Assembly: GCA_927441705.1 (NCBI GenBank)
Contig: CAKMKH010000017.1
Coordinates: 24,529 to 88,528 of the forward strand
Direction: 5' to 3'
From: an uncultured Acholeplasmataceae bacterium
Lineage (GTDB): Bacteria; Bacillota_I; Bacilli_A; Acholeplasmatales; Acholeplasmataceae
DNA: 64,000 bases
Shown piece by piece: positions 54,547-62,976 of this stretch. The notes under the pieces are model-generated. The model saw only the letters and a program-made list of their open reading frames with translations. It had not been told where the DNA came from and made no database searches. The position numbers were made by a program, and so were the translations under genes. Positions within the stretch are counted from its first letter, which is position 1; every line of letters starts with the position of its first letter.

Positions 54547-55500
54547 TTACTCGCTAATCAAATCTGACCACTTAGTAAATGTACCTTCATAAATTTTTCT
54601 TAAATCATCAGCAGTAACATTATTAATTGGGTTACTTAAATGAACGATTGCTACTATGGCATCCCATGCTAGTTGTCCATATTGTTCTTCAGGAATTGCT
54701 ACTCCATTTACTTCTTTTTCTGAATCTTTGAACGGTCTTGAAGCAAATCCAATATCTTTAGCAACTGATTCGTCTTTTTGATCACCAACAACACGTTTGT
54801 AAGCATCGCCTGATCCTGTATGGTCATGGTCAGCTACAAAGTTACCAGCTTTAGCACTAAATGCTTGAGTTAGAGCTTCTGCAACTTTTTGAATTGAATC
54901 CGAGCCTCCAAATCTAATTGTTACTGCACTGTTATCTTGGCTAGTAATTGGGTAATCTGCTTTAATATCATCCCAAGTTTGTGTTGCAGGAAGTGCAACT
55001 GCACCAGCATTATTGATAATATCTGCAGCATCTGTAGTTTCTAAGAATGCGATAAATGCATCAACTAAATCTTCGACATCTTGACTAGGGAAATCTCCAT
55101 CTTCACGAACCATCCAATTAAATGGTCTTTTTAAACCGTATGTATCATTAATTACATTTGCTTCACTAGGTTCAACACCATTAAATGATAAACCTTTAAT
55201 TTCATTTGTTAGACTTGATAGTGATACATAACCTATGCCAAATTCATCTGTTTGCATTGAAGTCATGATACCTGTATTATCTTTAATAACAAAACCTTCT
55301 ACTAAAACACTGTCACTTGCTTCAGCTTCGGGAAAACCAATCCCACCCATAAAACCTGCTCTTGTGCCTGATGTAGTATCTCTTGTATATACTGTAATAT
55401 TACTATCTGTATTAAAACCTTCTTCATTACCTTCACATGCTGCAAGTCCAAATGTTAATAAGACTGCCATAATTAAAACTAAATATTTCACTTTTTTCAT
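54547..55500 (-). CDS. pstS: Phosphate-binding lipoprotein PstS, apparently circularly permuted
   Basis: 317 residues. Signal peptide and lipobox LAAC (Cys22). The order of parts is reversed relative to known PstS: residues ~34-170 match the usual C-terminal half (NITVYTRDTTSGTRAGF, GIGYVSLSSL, NGVEPSEANVINDTYGLKRP), and residues ~193-317 match the usual N-terminal half (VTIRFGGSDSIQKVAEAL, GSGDAY, DIGFASR, AIVAIVHLSNPINN, ending KWSDLISE). The phosphate-binding pieces GGSDS, SGTR and GSGD are all kept. First gene of pstSCAB-phoU-phoPR. Confidence 0.9.
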   Translation of the reverse strand: MKKVKYLVLIMAVLLTFGLAACEGNEEGFNTDSNITVYTRDTTSGTRAGFMGGIGFPEAEASDSVLVEGFVIKDNTGIMTSMQTDEFGIGYVSLSSLTNEIKGLSFNGVEPSEANVINDTYGLKRPFNWMVREDGDFPSQDVEDLVDAFIAFLETTDAADIINNAGAVALPATQTWDDIKADYPITSQDNSAVTIRFGGSDSIQKVAEALTQAFSAKAGNFVADHDHTGSGDAYKRVVGDQKDESVAKDIGFASRPFKDSEKEVNGVAIPEEQYGQLAWDAIVAIVHLSNPINNVTADDLRKIYEGTFTKWSDLISE

Positions 55501-55531
55501 TTTTTGATCTCCTTTTTTATTTTCCATTCAT

Positions 55532-55537
55532 ATTATA
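55532..55537 (-). promoter_or_regulatory. -10 element of the pst-pho operon
   Basis: TATAAT on the minus strand with no good -35, as expected for an activator-dependent promoter; 31 bases downstream of the PhoP box. Confidence 0.65.
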
Positions 55538-55568
55538 TCTAAGTGTGCTTTTATTAGAAATCATAATT

Positions 55569-55596
55569 TAGTAAGTGTTATGTAAAGAAAGTGTAA
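55569..55596 (-). promoter_or_regulatory. PhoP box, three direct repeats
   Basis: TTACAC (55596-55591), TTACAT (55585-55580) and TTACTA (55574-55569), each 11 bases apart. This matches the TT(A/T/C)ACA-like repeats bound by PhoP in Bacillus. Confidence 0.82.
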
Positions 55597-55624
55597 AAAA
55601 AAACGCTCCTTATCTAGAGCGTTT
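55595..55624 (-). terminator. Terminator of the ABC exporter unit
   Basis: AAACGCTC and GAGCGTTT around an 8-base loop with minus-strand T-run that runs into the PhoP box. Confidence 0.88.
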
Positions 55625-55639
55625 GTTAATGATAAAATA

Positions 55640-56536
55640 TTAACTCTTAATTTTTTTACTCATATTTCTATAACCTAGGTAAAGTAGAAGTCCTGCAATT
55701 ACAACTGAACCTAACATAAGCCATATCATATGAACATCCATACCAATGACTCCAATCTCATTCATACCGAAGTAAAGACTCATCTCAGAAATAGCTTCTT
55801 CACTTTGGATGGCATCATATAATATTGACATAGGCTCTCTAAGCATAACATTTTTTAGTAAAATGGTCATATGTGTGAAAGGAATTGTTGATGATATGTA
55901 TTGAATAGAATTAGAGAATACTGCTAGAGGCATATATATACCACAAATAAATCCTACTAGTGTTCCTAATATACCTGATAATGTTCCAAAAGCATTTACT
56001 GATTTCAATAGTGTAACTAGATAGATCATTAAAGATGCTGATACAAATGTAAATAATAATAATAAACCTAGTGTTTGTATAATAACTAATAAAGGAAACC
56101 AATAGCCACTAACAATACCTACATAAACAATTGTAAATGCCCACATTAAAACAGTAAAGAATATAGTTACTATAATAGCTGATAAATAATAACTAAATAT
56201 TATTTTATATCGTTTAACCGGTGTTACTAGGTAAGCATCTAGTGAGCGTTGCTCTAAATCTGTGATAATGTTACCCATGATCCCTAATGATAATGATATT
56301 GTATTAATAACTAAAATACCACCCATCATATTACTTATTTTCAAGTAATCGATTAAATTTGCATCTATGATTCCCGCATACTCTGGTCTTCTAAGATGTG
56401 ATACGAAATTTTCACCTATAAACAAAAAATATAGAGTCAATAAGATAATAACACTTAAGAAAGAAAAGAATACAGCTGTTCTATCCCTTAAAAACTTCAG
56501 CATATGTCTTTTAACTAGTGAACTAAACTCATACAT
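55640..56536 (-). CDS. ABC-2 type exporter permease
   Basis: 299 residues with six predicted helices of the ABC-2 (DrrB/NodJ) type; the segment LEQRSLDAYLVTPVKRYKIIFSYYLSA after helix 2 is typical. ATG 56536 has AAAGGA eight bases upstream; earlier in-frame starts overlap the site. Works with the ATPase just upstream, whose stop overlaps it. Substrate not predictable; drug or lipid export is usual for the family. Confidence 0.87.
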   Translation of the reverse strand: MYEFSSLVKRHMLKFLRDRTAVFFSFLSVIILLTLYFLFIGENFVSHLRRPEYAGIIDANLIDYLKISNMMGGILVINTISLSLGIMGNIITDLEQRSLDAYLVTPVKRYKIIFSYYLSAIIVTIFFTVLMWAFTIVYVGIVSGYWFPLLVIIQTLGLLLLFTFVSASLMIYLVTLLKSVNAFGTLSGILGTLVGFICGIYMPLAVFSNSIQYISSTIPFTHMTILLKNVMLREPMSILYDAIQSEEAISEMSLYFGMNEIGVIGMDVHMIWLMLGSVVIAGLLLYLGYRNMSKKIKS

Positions 56537-57437
56537 CGTATTCATCCTTTCCAACAACATTTATAAAAACATCATCCATCGAACCTTTAACGACTTCAAA
56601 TTGTTTGATGTTGCCCTTTAGTTTTTCAATTAACTCCAAAGTATCTATTGTATTCTCAACAGTTAAAATAAACTGGTCCGCTATTTTTTCGTATGCACGA
56701 TTCATTGTTTTTAGTGTTTCTTTTAATAGCTCTTTATCATTAGGAACTACTTTGAATCTATCGAAACTAAATCTTTCTTTTAAATATGCAGGTGTTCCTT
56801 GAACCATAATTTTTCCCTTATTGATGATCACCACATGATCAGCATTCGCAGCTTCTTCCATATAATGGGTCGTTAGAAAAATCGTAATTCCTTTTTCATT
56901 TTTAAGTTTTTCAATAACTTCCCAAACAATCTTTCTTGTTTCAGGGTCTAATCCTGTTGTTGGTTCATCTAATAAAAGAATTTCTGGGTTCGCAAATAAC
57001 GCTCTTGCGATTTCAGTTCTTCTCTTTTGTCCACCAGATAGGGTTTTAAATCTTTGATTTTCAAATTCTTTTAAATTTAAAAATTCAGATAGTTCACTAT
57101 ATCGCTCTACTACTTTTTCTTTAGTTTTTAAATAAAGTGCTCCTCTGTATAATAAATTTTCTTTAACAGTCAAGACATCATCTAATACATTGTTTTGAAA
57201 CACAACTCCTAATTTTTCTCTAAAGTATTTTTCATCAGTCTCACCGTTTAGTTTTACTGTTCCACTATTTTTATCTAGTAATGTTGTAATCACATTAATG
57301 GTTGTGGATTTCCCTGCCCCGTTTGGGCCTAAAAATGCAAATAAACTTCCTCTTTTTACAGAAAAAGATATGTCGTTAACAGCAACAACATCCTTATAAG
57401 TCTTAACTAAGTTTTCAACTGTTAAGATCGCGTCCAT
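56529..57437 (-). CDS. ABC exporter ATPase (DrrA/CcmA type)
   Basis: 302 residues. Walker A GPNGAGKST, Q-loop VVFQNNVLDDVLTV, signature LSGGQKRR, Walker B ILLLDEPTTGLDP, H-loop TTHYMEEA, and a C-terminal ~80-residue extension. Extended -10 TGTTATAAT (57487-57479) and GAGGTG precede it. Pairs with the permease downstream. Confidence 0.93.
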   Translation of the reverse strand: MDAILTVENLVKTYKDVVAVNDISFSVKRGSLFAFLGPNGAGKSTTINVITTLLDKNSGTVKLNGETDEKYFREKLGVVFQNNVLDDVLTVKENLLYRGALYLKTKEKVVERYSELSEFLNLKEFENQRFKTLSGGQKRRTEIARALFANPEILLLDEPTTGLDPETRKIVWEVIEKLKNEKGITIFLTTHYMEEAANADHVVIINKGKIMVQGTPAYLKERFSFDRFKVVPNDKELLKETLKTMNRAYEKIADQFILTVENTIDTLELIEKLKGNIKQFEVVKGSMDDVFINVVGKDEYDV

Positions 57438-57478
57438 AAGTTCACCTCTATTGATTTTAATCGCTTCTTTTATTAGAA

Positions 57479-57487
57479 ATTATAACA
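57479..57487 (-). promoter_or_regulatory. Extended -10 of the ABC exporter unit
   Basis: TGTTATAAT, about 45 bases before the ATPase start. Confidence 0.5.
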
Positions 57488-57569
57488 TAAGTATTCTATA
57501 AAAAATAAAAAAAGATGATACTTTTACAAAAATATATATAAGTATCACGTTTTTATTAATAAATCAGAT

Positions 57570-58316
57570 TTATTTCGTTACATCTTTATTTTTAGGATCA
57601 TAAATTAGTGTCGTTAAGACTTTATGTTCATAAATATCGTCAGTCTCAATCATTTTAATAGCCGCCATTAAAGGTATCACTTGAAATATTGTATCTCCAT
57701 TGATTTCCATCATATCTGTAACCTTATAAAGATACATCTTAGCTATCTCATATGAGTTTAGTCTTAACAAAATATAGGTTTGTGCAATATCTAAGATTGG
57801 ATTGCCAAGTTTCGCATGTATCCAATCCATAATATAATGCTTTTTCCTATAATAAAGTATATGTGATGGTTGATAATCAAAATGGCATAAATGATTCTTA
57901 TATTCTATATTTTGAAGAATCATGCTTGCGATATTTTTAATTTCTTTGCTTAACTGACTCATTTCAATCCATCTTTTAAACACAATATGTGCATTTTCTA
58001 ATTCTAATGCTTTATATGTGTGGATTTCTGATTGAATATGTACAAAGTCAGTAAGTACTGAATCTTCAAAATGATTATGTATACTTAAATCTAGACTTTC
58101 TTTACCTAGATAAGGCATTTTTATTTCATGAGCGCTTATTTTTTTCATTTCGCTAACTAATAAACTTGTTTGTTCTCTTAAAATATCGTGTATATATATT
58201 TCTTTATCAACCCATTCTTCAGGGTAAAAATCATCGTATATTTTATACGCTGATTTATCTTCAATATAAACTTTTGCCATGTGGCCTTGTTTAAGCATTG
58301 TTCTAATCTTAATCAC
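57570..58316 (-). CDS. Aminoglycoside phosphotransferase/choline kinase-like protein
   Basis: About 248 residues. The catalytic loop LCHFDYQPSHILY resembles the APH motif H-x-D-x4-N, with the Asp present but the metal-binding Asn replaced by His; a DW pair (MDWIHAKLGNPILDIA) corresponds to the DFG-like Asp. The N-terminal lobe is short. Start uncertain: GTG 58316 is close to GGTAG; ATG 58298 lacks a site. Substrate unknown; changed residues make kinase activity doubtful. Confidence 0.65.
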   Translation of the reverse strand: MIKIRTMLKQGHMAKVYIEDKSAYKIYDDFYPEEWVDKEIYIHDILREQTSLLVSEMKKISAHEIKMPYLGKESLDLSIHNHFEDSVLTDFVHIQSEIHTYKALELENAHIVFKRWIEMSQLSKEIKNIASMILQNIEYKNHLCHFDYQPSHILYYRKKHYIMDWIHAKLGNPILDIAQTYILLRLNSYEIAKMYLYKVTDMMEINGDTIFQVIPLMAAIKMIETDDIYEHKVLTTLIYDPKNKDVTK

Positions 58317-58341
58317 TACCTTTTAATGTAGAAGTCTATAT

Positions 58342-58368
58342 AAAAAAACAAGAGTAAAAACCCTTGTT
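58342..58368 (-). terminator. Terminator of the 58.4-kb gene
   Basis: AACAAG...CTTGTT stem with minus-strand T-run, just after the stop. Confidence 0.75.
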
Positions 58369-58373
58369 TAATC

Positions 58374-58727
58374 CTAAATAAGATTTGTTATAACGTGAAT
58401 AGTAATTAGCACTAATGTAATTGGTCCCATAATACGATGAGCAATATAAAATGGTTTTTTCTTCAATCTATAAAATAATATGCCAAATATGCCTGTAAGT
58501 AATAAAGCAACTAGAGATAACAATCCTGTAAGGACTAATCTATTATTAATAATTGCGATCATCATATGCGTGATTGCAGTAAGGCTAGCGAGCATACCAA
58601 AAATTTTATGTCTTGAAGCAAGCCAAATAACATTTTTATTTTTTGTATATTGTTTTAAAGCATTCGTTGAAGCAAGCAAAAAGAATAATAAAGTCACTAT
58701 GCCTAATAAAATTAATAGCAGATCCAT
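58374..58727 (-). CDS. Four-helix membrane protein with two H-x13-H pairs (possible haem b protein)
   Basis: 117 residues and four predicted helices (about 2-22, 39-60, 64-88, 93-116). Helix 2 has RHKIFGMLASLTAITH and helix 4 has AHRIMGPITLVLITIH: in each, two histidines are separated by 13 residues. That spacing in two helices is the bis-haem pattern of ferric reductase/NOX cores and some b-type cytochromes. GGAGG precedes ATG 58727. No flavin or NAD domain follows. Haem binding is inference. Confidence 0.65.
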   Translation of the reverse strand: MDLLLILLGIVTLLFFLLASTNALKQYTKNKNVIWLASRHKIFGMLASLTAITHMMIAIINNRLVLTGLLSLVALLLTGIFGILFYRLKKKPFYIAHRIMGPITLVLITIHVITNLI

Positions 58728-58835
58728 ATATGTATCCTCCATTTGAATTTGACTATATCTTATCATATTTTTTTTAAATGCAATAATATTTCTTTATTTT
58801 TTCAAAGAATTGAACCATCTTGATATCATTTTGTA

Positions 58836-58844
58836 TGCTATAAT
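58836..58844 (+). promoter_or_regulatory. Extended -10 promoter of the YczE-like gene
   Basis: TGCTATAAT, 40 bases before the start. Confidence 0.55.
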
Positions 58845-58884
58845 GAATATGCTTGTGTCAACATTTGGCACCTAGGAGGAAAAA

Positions 58885-59541
58885 ATGGATAATAAATTTA
58901 TGAAAAACATACCTTTAAGAGTGCTGCTCTATATTTCAGGTATTATGGTAACTGCTTTGGGTATTAATGTACTATTGCGTTCTACTTTGGGCGCTGGTGC
59001 TTGGGATACTGTAACAAACAATTTTAGTGAATTAACTAATATCACTTTAGGAACTGCAAGTGCAATTATCAACATTACTGTGTTATTGCTTGTATTAGCT
59101 TACAATAAGAAAGTTAAATATATCGCAATATTAATTCCTATTTTTGGAATTGCTGTTGCTATTGACTTTTGGGATATCATTGTCTTTGGAGAATTAATAA
59201 TTATTGATATGTGGTTGAAATTTGTATTCTTTATACTTGGTGCTTTTATTTTAACTTTAGGATTATCACTCATGATAGTTTCGAAATTCCCAGCGATGGT
59301 TTATGATGAATTAACTATTTCTTTGATGAGAATGTTCAAAGTTAAAAAATTCTTTAACATGCGTATAGCTATTGAGTTATTTGCGATAGCATTAGCTACA
59401 CTTTTTGGATTCTTAGCAGGCATCGGATTTGGTGCTGTCAATTTAGGTAGTTTTATATTAGCCATCGCAATCGGACCTATCATAACTATACATTTAAGTT
59501 GGTTACAATTGCTATTAAAAACTGAAGTTATTCCAACATAG
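58885..59541 (+). CDS. YczE/YyaS-type integral membrane protein
   Basis: 218 residues, about five to six helices. The N-terminal segment (GIMVTALGINVLLRSTLGAGAWDTV) is the hallmark of the YczE/YitT-like family, in which a short hydrophilic loop with a G-x-G/W-D motif follows the first helix. Function not established. AGGAGG precedes ATG 58885. Confidence 0.8.
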   Translation: MDNKFMKNIPLRVLLYISGIMVTALGINVLLRSTLGAGAWDTVTNNFSELTNITLGTASAIINITVLLLVLAYNKKVKYIAILIPIFGIAVAIDFWDIIVFGELIIIDMWLKFVFFILGAFILTLGLSLMIVSKFPAMVYDELTISLMRMFKVKKFFNMRIAIELFAIALATLFGFLAGIGFGAVNLGSFILAIAIGPIITIHLSWLQLLLKTEVIPT

Positions 59542-59598
59542 ATTTTTAAATCAAATCTATTCATGATAGAATAGAAATAGAATAATAGGAGGTATATC

Positions 59599-60090
59599 AT
59601 GGATCAATTGAATTATGAAATTGTTTCTAAAAAAGCCTATCGCACCATTGGTATGAAATGGGAAGGTAGTTGGAAAGATATTACAAACCTAAAAGGTATG
59701 ATTGTAACAATGAGTAAACGTGTCGGAGAACTTAGCGGTGCTGTAGACCCTTATCATCAGTTAGGATTATCATATCATGTGAAAAATGGTGGATTTATTC
59801 ACTATTCAGTATATGAGGTTGATGATAATCAGAAAATACCAGAAGGTATGATTGAATTTCTTGTGCCAGAGTCTACATACTTACATGTATCGCAGCCAAA
59901 AGGAAAGTCAATCGGACAAACTTATCATGATATCTTTGAATGGGTTTTAAAGAGTAAATACCAATTAAAATTGGATTCAAAAATTAAATATTATGACCCT
60001 CTTCCAATTAAACATGAAATTTATATGAGTGGTAGAGATTTAAATAATCCTTATTTTGAAATTTATATACCAATTGAAGAAAAAAACTAA
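59599..60090 (+). CDS. GyrI-like / effector-binding domain protein
   Basis: 163 residues resembling the AraC effector-binding (GyrI-like, SOUL/SBP) fold: N-terminal strand YEIVSKKAYRTIGMKWEG, then LGLSYHV-like and GMIEFLVPESTYLHVSQPKG, and IKHEIYMSGRD...FEIYIPI at the end. Stand-alone domains of this kind bind small hydrophobic molecules. AGGAGG precedes ATG. 57 bases after the YczE-like gene. Confidence 0.78.
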   Translation: MDQLNYEIVSKKAYRTIGMKWEGSWKDITNLKGMIVTMSKRVGELSGAVDPYHQLGLSYHVKNGGFIHYSVYEVDDNQKIPEGMIEFLVPESTYLHVSQPKGKSIGQTYHDIFEWVLKSKYQLKLDSKIKYYDPLPIKHEIYMSGRDLNNPYFEIYIPIEEKN

Positions 60091-60094
60091 GAAT

Positions 60095-60138
60095 AAACTA
60101 TATGCTAAAAGAAAAAATTTTGCGTATAGTTTTTTTTA
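60095..60138 (+). terminator. Terminator after the GyrI-like gene
   Basis: AAACTATATGC paired with GCGTATAGTTT (one wobble), then T-run. Confidence 0.82.
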
Positions 60139-60249
60139 TAGTCTAATTAAAAAAACTATTAGATTTACAAGAATAGCTTTACTCAGTCTATGTTACAAAA
60201 TTTTATGGTTAAGTCACTTTAATCATCCGTATAATTATCATAATTTTAA

Positions 60250-60258
60250 TGTTATAAT
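60250..60258 (+). promoter_or_regulatory. Extended -10 promoter of galKT
   Basis: TGTTATAAT, 36 bases before galK. Confidence 0.55.
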
Positions 60259-60294
60259 ATTTCTAATGAAAAGTTTATCAGTTAGGAGATCGCA

Positions 60295-61458
60295 ATGCAT
60301 CTTAAAAAGGAGTTTTATAAAATATTTAATGAGCACCCGAAAAATCTTTATTTCTCACCTGGAAGAGTCAATTTGATAGGTGAGCATATAGACTATAATG
60401 GTGGTTTAGTTTTTCCTGCCGCAATTAGCTTAGGGACATATGCAGCTTTTAAAACAAGAAGTGATTCAAGGGTTCGTATATACTCAAAGAACTTTACGGA
60501 ACAAGGCATCATCGAATTTTCAATAAATGATTTAACATATCAAGATGCTCATCATTTCGCAAATTATATCAAAGGCGTCATGGAATTTATTAATCAAAAA
60601 TATCATGTCATTAATGATGGTTTTGATCTTTATATAGAAGGAACACTTCCACCACAATCTGGATTATCTTCTTCTGCATCTTTACTAGTTCTAATAATGT
60701 TTATTTTTAATGATGTTTATCAATTAAATATATCAAAAACTGATATGGCACTATATGCACAACATGTTGAAAACAACTATATGGGTATGCACTGTGGTAT
60801 CATGGATCAATTAATAATAGCTAAAGGTGTTAAAGATAAGGCTCTACTCATGAACACTAAAACATATGAGACAACTCCAGTAAATGCTTTTTTTGAGGGA
60901 TTTACATGGATTATCATAAATACTAATTATCAAAGAAAAACTACAGATTCAAAATATAATGAGCGTGTTAAAGAATGTCAAGATGCTTTAAAAATAATTA
61001 ACACTTATAAGGAAGTTTCTTATCTATGTGATATTTCAATTGATGAATATAAATCTATCGATATACTAATTAAAGATCCAATACTGAGAAAACGTGCTAA
61101 GCATGTTATTACAGAGCAACAGCGTGTATTAGATTCAAAAAATGCATTACTTAATAAAGATGCGACGCTTTTTGGAAAATTATTAATCGAGTCACATCAA
61201 TCGTTAAAAAATGATTATGAAGTAACAGGTCTAAATCTAGATGCACTCGTAGATGGTGCTTTACTAAACGGCGCTATTGGTGCTAGAGTAACTGGAGCTG
61301 GATTTGGAGGATGTGCGATTGCTCTTGTTCCTAATCATCTAATATCTTCTTTTGAAAAACAAACAAATCTGTATTATAAGCAGCACACCGGAATTGATGC
61401 ATCGTTTTATCAAGTCAATTTTGTTGATGGTGTAAGAAAACTGGAGGATTCAAAATGA
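60295..61458 (+). CDS. galK: Galactokinase
   Basis: A 387-residue GHMP kinase that phosphorylates galactose at C1. The galactokinase signature GRVNLIGEHIDYNGG (about 23-37), LPPQSGLSSSASL (GHMP ATP loop, about 118-130) and the C-terminal GARVTGAGFGGCAIAL are present. TTAGGAG precedes ATG. It overlaps galT by four bases. galE is not in the window. Confidence 0.97.
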   Translation: MHLKKEFYKIFNEHPKNLYFSPGRVNLIGEHIDYNGGLVFPAAISLGTYAAFKTRSDSRVRIYSKNFTEQGIIEFSINDLTYQDAHHFANYIKGVMEFINQKYHVINDGFDLYIEGTLPPQSGLSSSASLLVLIMFIFNDVYQLNISKTDMALYAQHVENNYMGMHCGIMDQLIIAKGVKDKALLMNTKTYETTPVNAFFEGFTWIIINTNYQRKTTDSKYNERVKECQDALKIINTYKEVSYLCDISIDEYKSIDILIKDPILRKRAKHVITEQQRVLDSKNALLNKDATLFGKLLIESHQSLKNDYEVTGLNLDALVDGALLNGAIGARVTGAGFGGCAIALVPNHLISSFEKQTNLYYKQHTGIDASFYQVNFVDGVRKLEDSK

Positions 61459-62918
61459 ACGATCTTATAAATGGTTTATTAACATATGGTTTAAATAAAA
61501 ATATAATAACTGACTTAAATCAAGCTAAACAAAACCTAATTACATTATTCGAAATATCTGATTTCGAGTATCAACATATTGATAATGATATTTTTCGTGT
61601 ACTTGATAGTCTTCTAGATATAGCTTATAACAAAAAACTATTTAATCCGAATACCTCTATGGAAAGAGATCAATTCGAAGCCTTAATTTTTGATAAAATA
61701 ATGCCTTCGCCAAACGAAACAAAGGCTACTTTTAAACACTTATTTAATAGCGATGAAAATCAAGCGATAAAATATTTATACAATTTATCTATAGATGTTA
61801 ACTACATTAAATCAAAACGTACTTCTCAAAATTTAAAATGGGTTTATCAAAGTTCTTATGGAAAACTTGAATTAACAATAAATTTATCAAAACCTGAAAA
61901 AGATCCTAAAGATATCGCAAAAGCTCTAGAGATTAAAAATCAAGTGAACGGTGACTCTCCTCAATGTGTTTTATGTAAAGAAAATGAACATCGTTATGAA
62001 AATGCAAGAATGAATTTAAGAATTGTTCCTATGACTTTATTCAATCAAAAATGGCACTTTCAATATTCACCTTATGCATATTTTAATGAACATGCAATCA
62101 TCTTGAGTGACGAACATAGAGATATGAAGTTATCCTGTGATACTTTTGAGTATTTACTTGATTTTGTTGATTTAGTCCCAAATTATTTTATAGGTTCAAA
62201 TGCTGACTTATCAATTGTTGGTGGTTCTATTTTAAATCATGATCATTTTCAGGCTGGGAATTATAAATTTCCTGTTGAAGATTCTAAAACTCTAAAAACT
62301 TATGAAAATATTAAAAATATTTCAATAGAGCACTTAAATTGGCCATTATCTACGATTAAGTTAATTTCAATGGATAGGTTAATCTTATCTGATTTTGCAT
62401 GTCATCTTTTAAAATCGTGGAAAATTTATTCTAATCCTAAACTAGAGATTATTGCAAAAACTGATAAAATTCATCAAACAATTACGCCAATATTAAGAAA
62501 AGAAAACGGTATATATGCCTTGTACCTAATCCTTCGCAACAATCGCACCAATAAAGCATATCCTGATGGTATATTTCATCCTCACCCTGAAGTTCATCAT
62601 ATTAAAAAAGAAAATATTGGATTAATTGAAGCAATGGGATTGGCTATACTTCCTGGTAGATTAAAAACTGAGTTGATACAAGGCTATGCTTATATAAAAG
62701 ATAATATTTATCATAAAGATTTAGACAAACATAAAGATTGGCTAGATGCTCTTAAAAGATCTAACCAAGTACATTCTATAGAAGATTTATATCAAGAAGT
62801 TGGTAAAAAATTTGAAGAAGTTTTAAATCATTCTGGTGTCTTTAAATTAGATAATCAAGGCAAACAAGCCATGGATCAATTTATACTTAATACCATAAAT
62901 ACATATAAAAAAATGTAG
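61455..62918 (+). CDS. galT: UDP-glucose-hexose-1-phosphate uridylyltransferase, type 2
   Basis: A 487-residue GalT of the Gram-positive type 2 family, longer than the enteric type. The histidine-containing active-site region GGSILNHDHFQAG is present. It transfers UMP between UDP-glucose and galactose 1-phosphate in the Leloir pathway. ATG overlaps the galK stop (ATGA) with GGAGG upstream. Terminator follows. Confidence 0.95.
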   Translation: MNDLINGLLTYGLNKNIITDLNQAKQNLITLFEISDFEYQHIDNDIFRVLDSLLDIAYNKKLFNPNTSMERDQFEALIFDKIMPSPNETKATFKHLFNSDENQAIKYLYNLSIDVNYIKSKRTSQNLKWVYQSSYGKLELTINLSKPEKDPKDIAKALEIKNQVNGDSPQCVLCKENEHRYENARMNLRIVPMTLFNQKWHFQYSPYAYFNEHAIILSDEHRDMKLSCDTFEYLLDFVDLVPNYFIGSNADLSIVGGSILNHDHFQAGNYKFPVEDSKTLKTYENIKNISIEHLNWPLSTIKLISMDRLILSDFACHLLKSWKIYSNPKLEIIAKTDKIHQTITPILRKENGIYALYLILRNNRTNKAYPDGIFHPHPEVHHIKKENIGLIEAMGLAILPGRLKTELIQGYAYIKDNIYHKDLDKHKDWLDALKRSNQVHSIEDLYQEVGKKFEEVLNHSGVFKLDNQGKQAMDQFILNTINTYKKM

Positions 62919-62934
62919 CTTATGAAGTGAACCC

Positions 62935-62973
62935 CAAAAAGTAGACACTATAAAAAAGAGGTCTACTTTTTTG
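62935..62973 (+). terminator. Terminator of galKT
   Basis: AAAAGTAGAC and GTCTACTTTT with T-run; it also has a short minus-strand T tract towards the MBL gene. Confidence 0.85.
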
Positions 62974-62976
62974 TTT

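Noticed and set aside
60056-60376. Plus-strand open frame crossing the terminator and galK start
   Set aside because: Passes through a terminator and the galK promoter, and is rich in rare residues with no family match.
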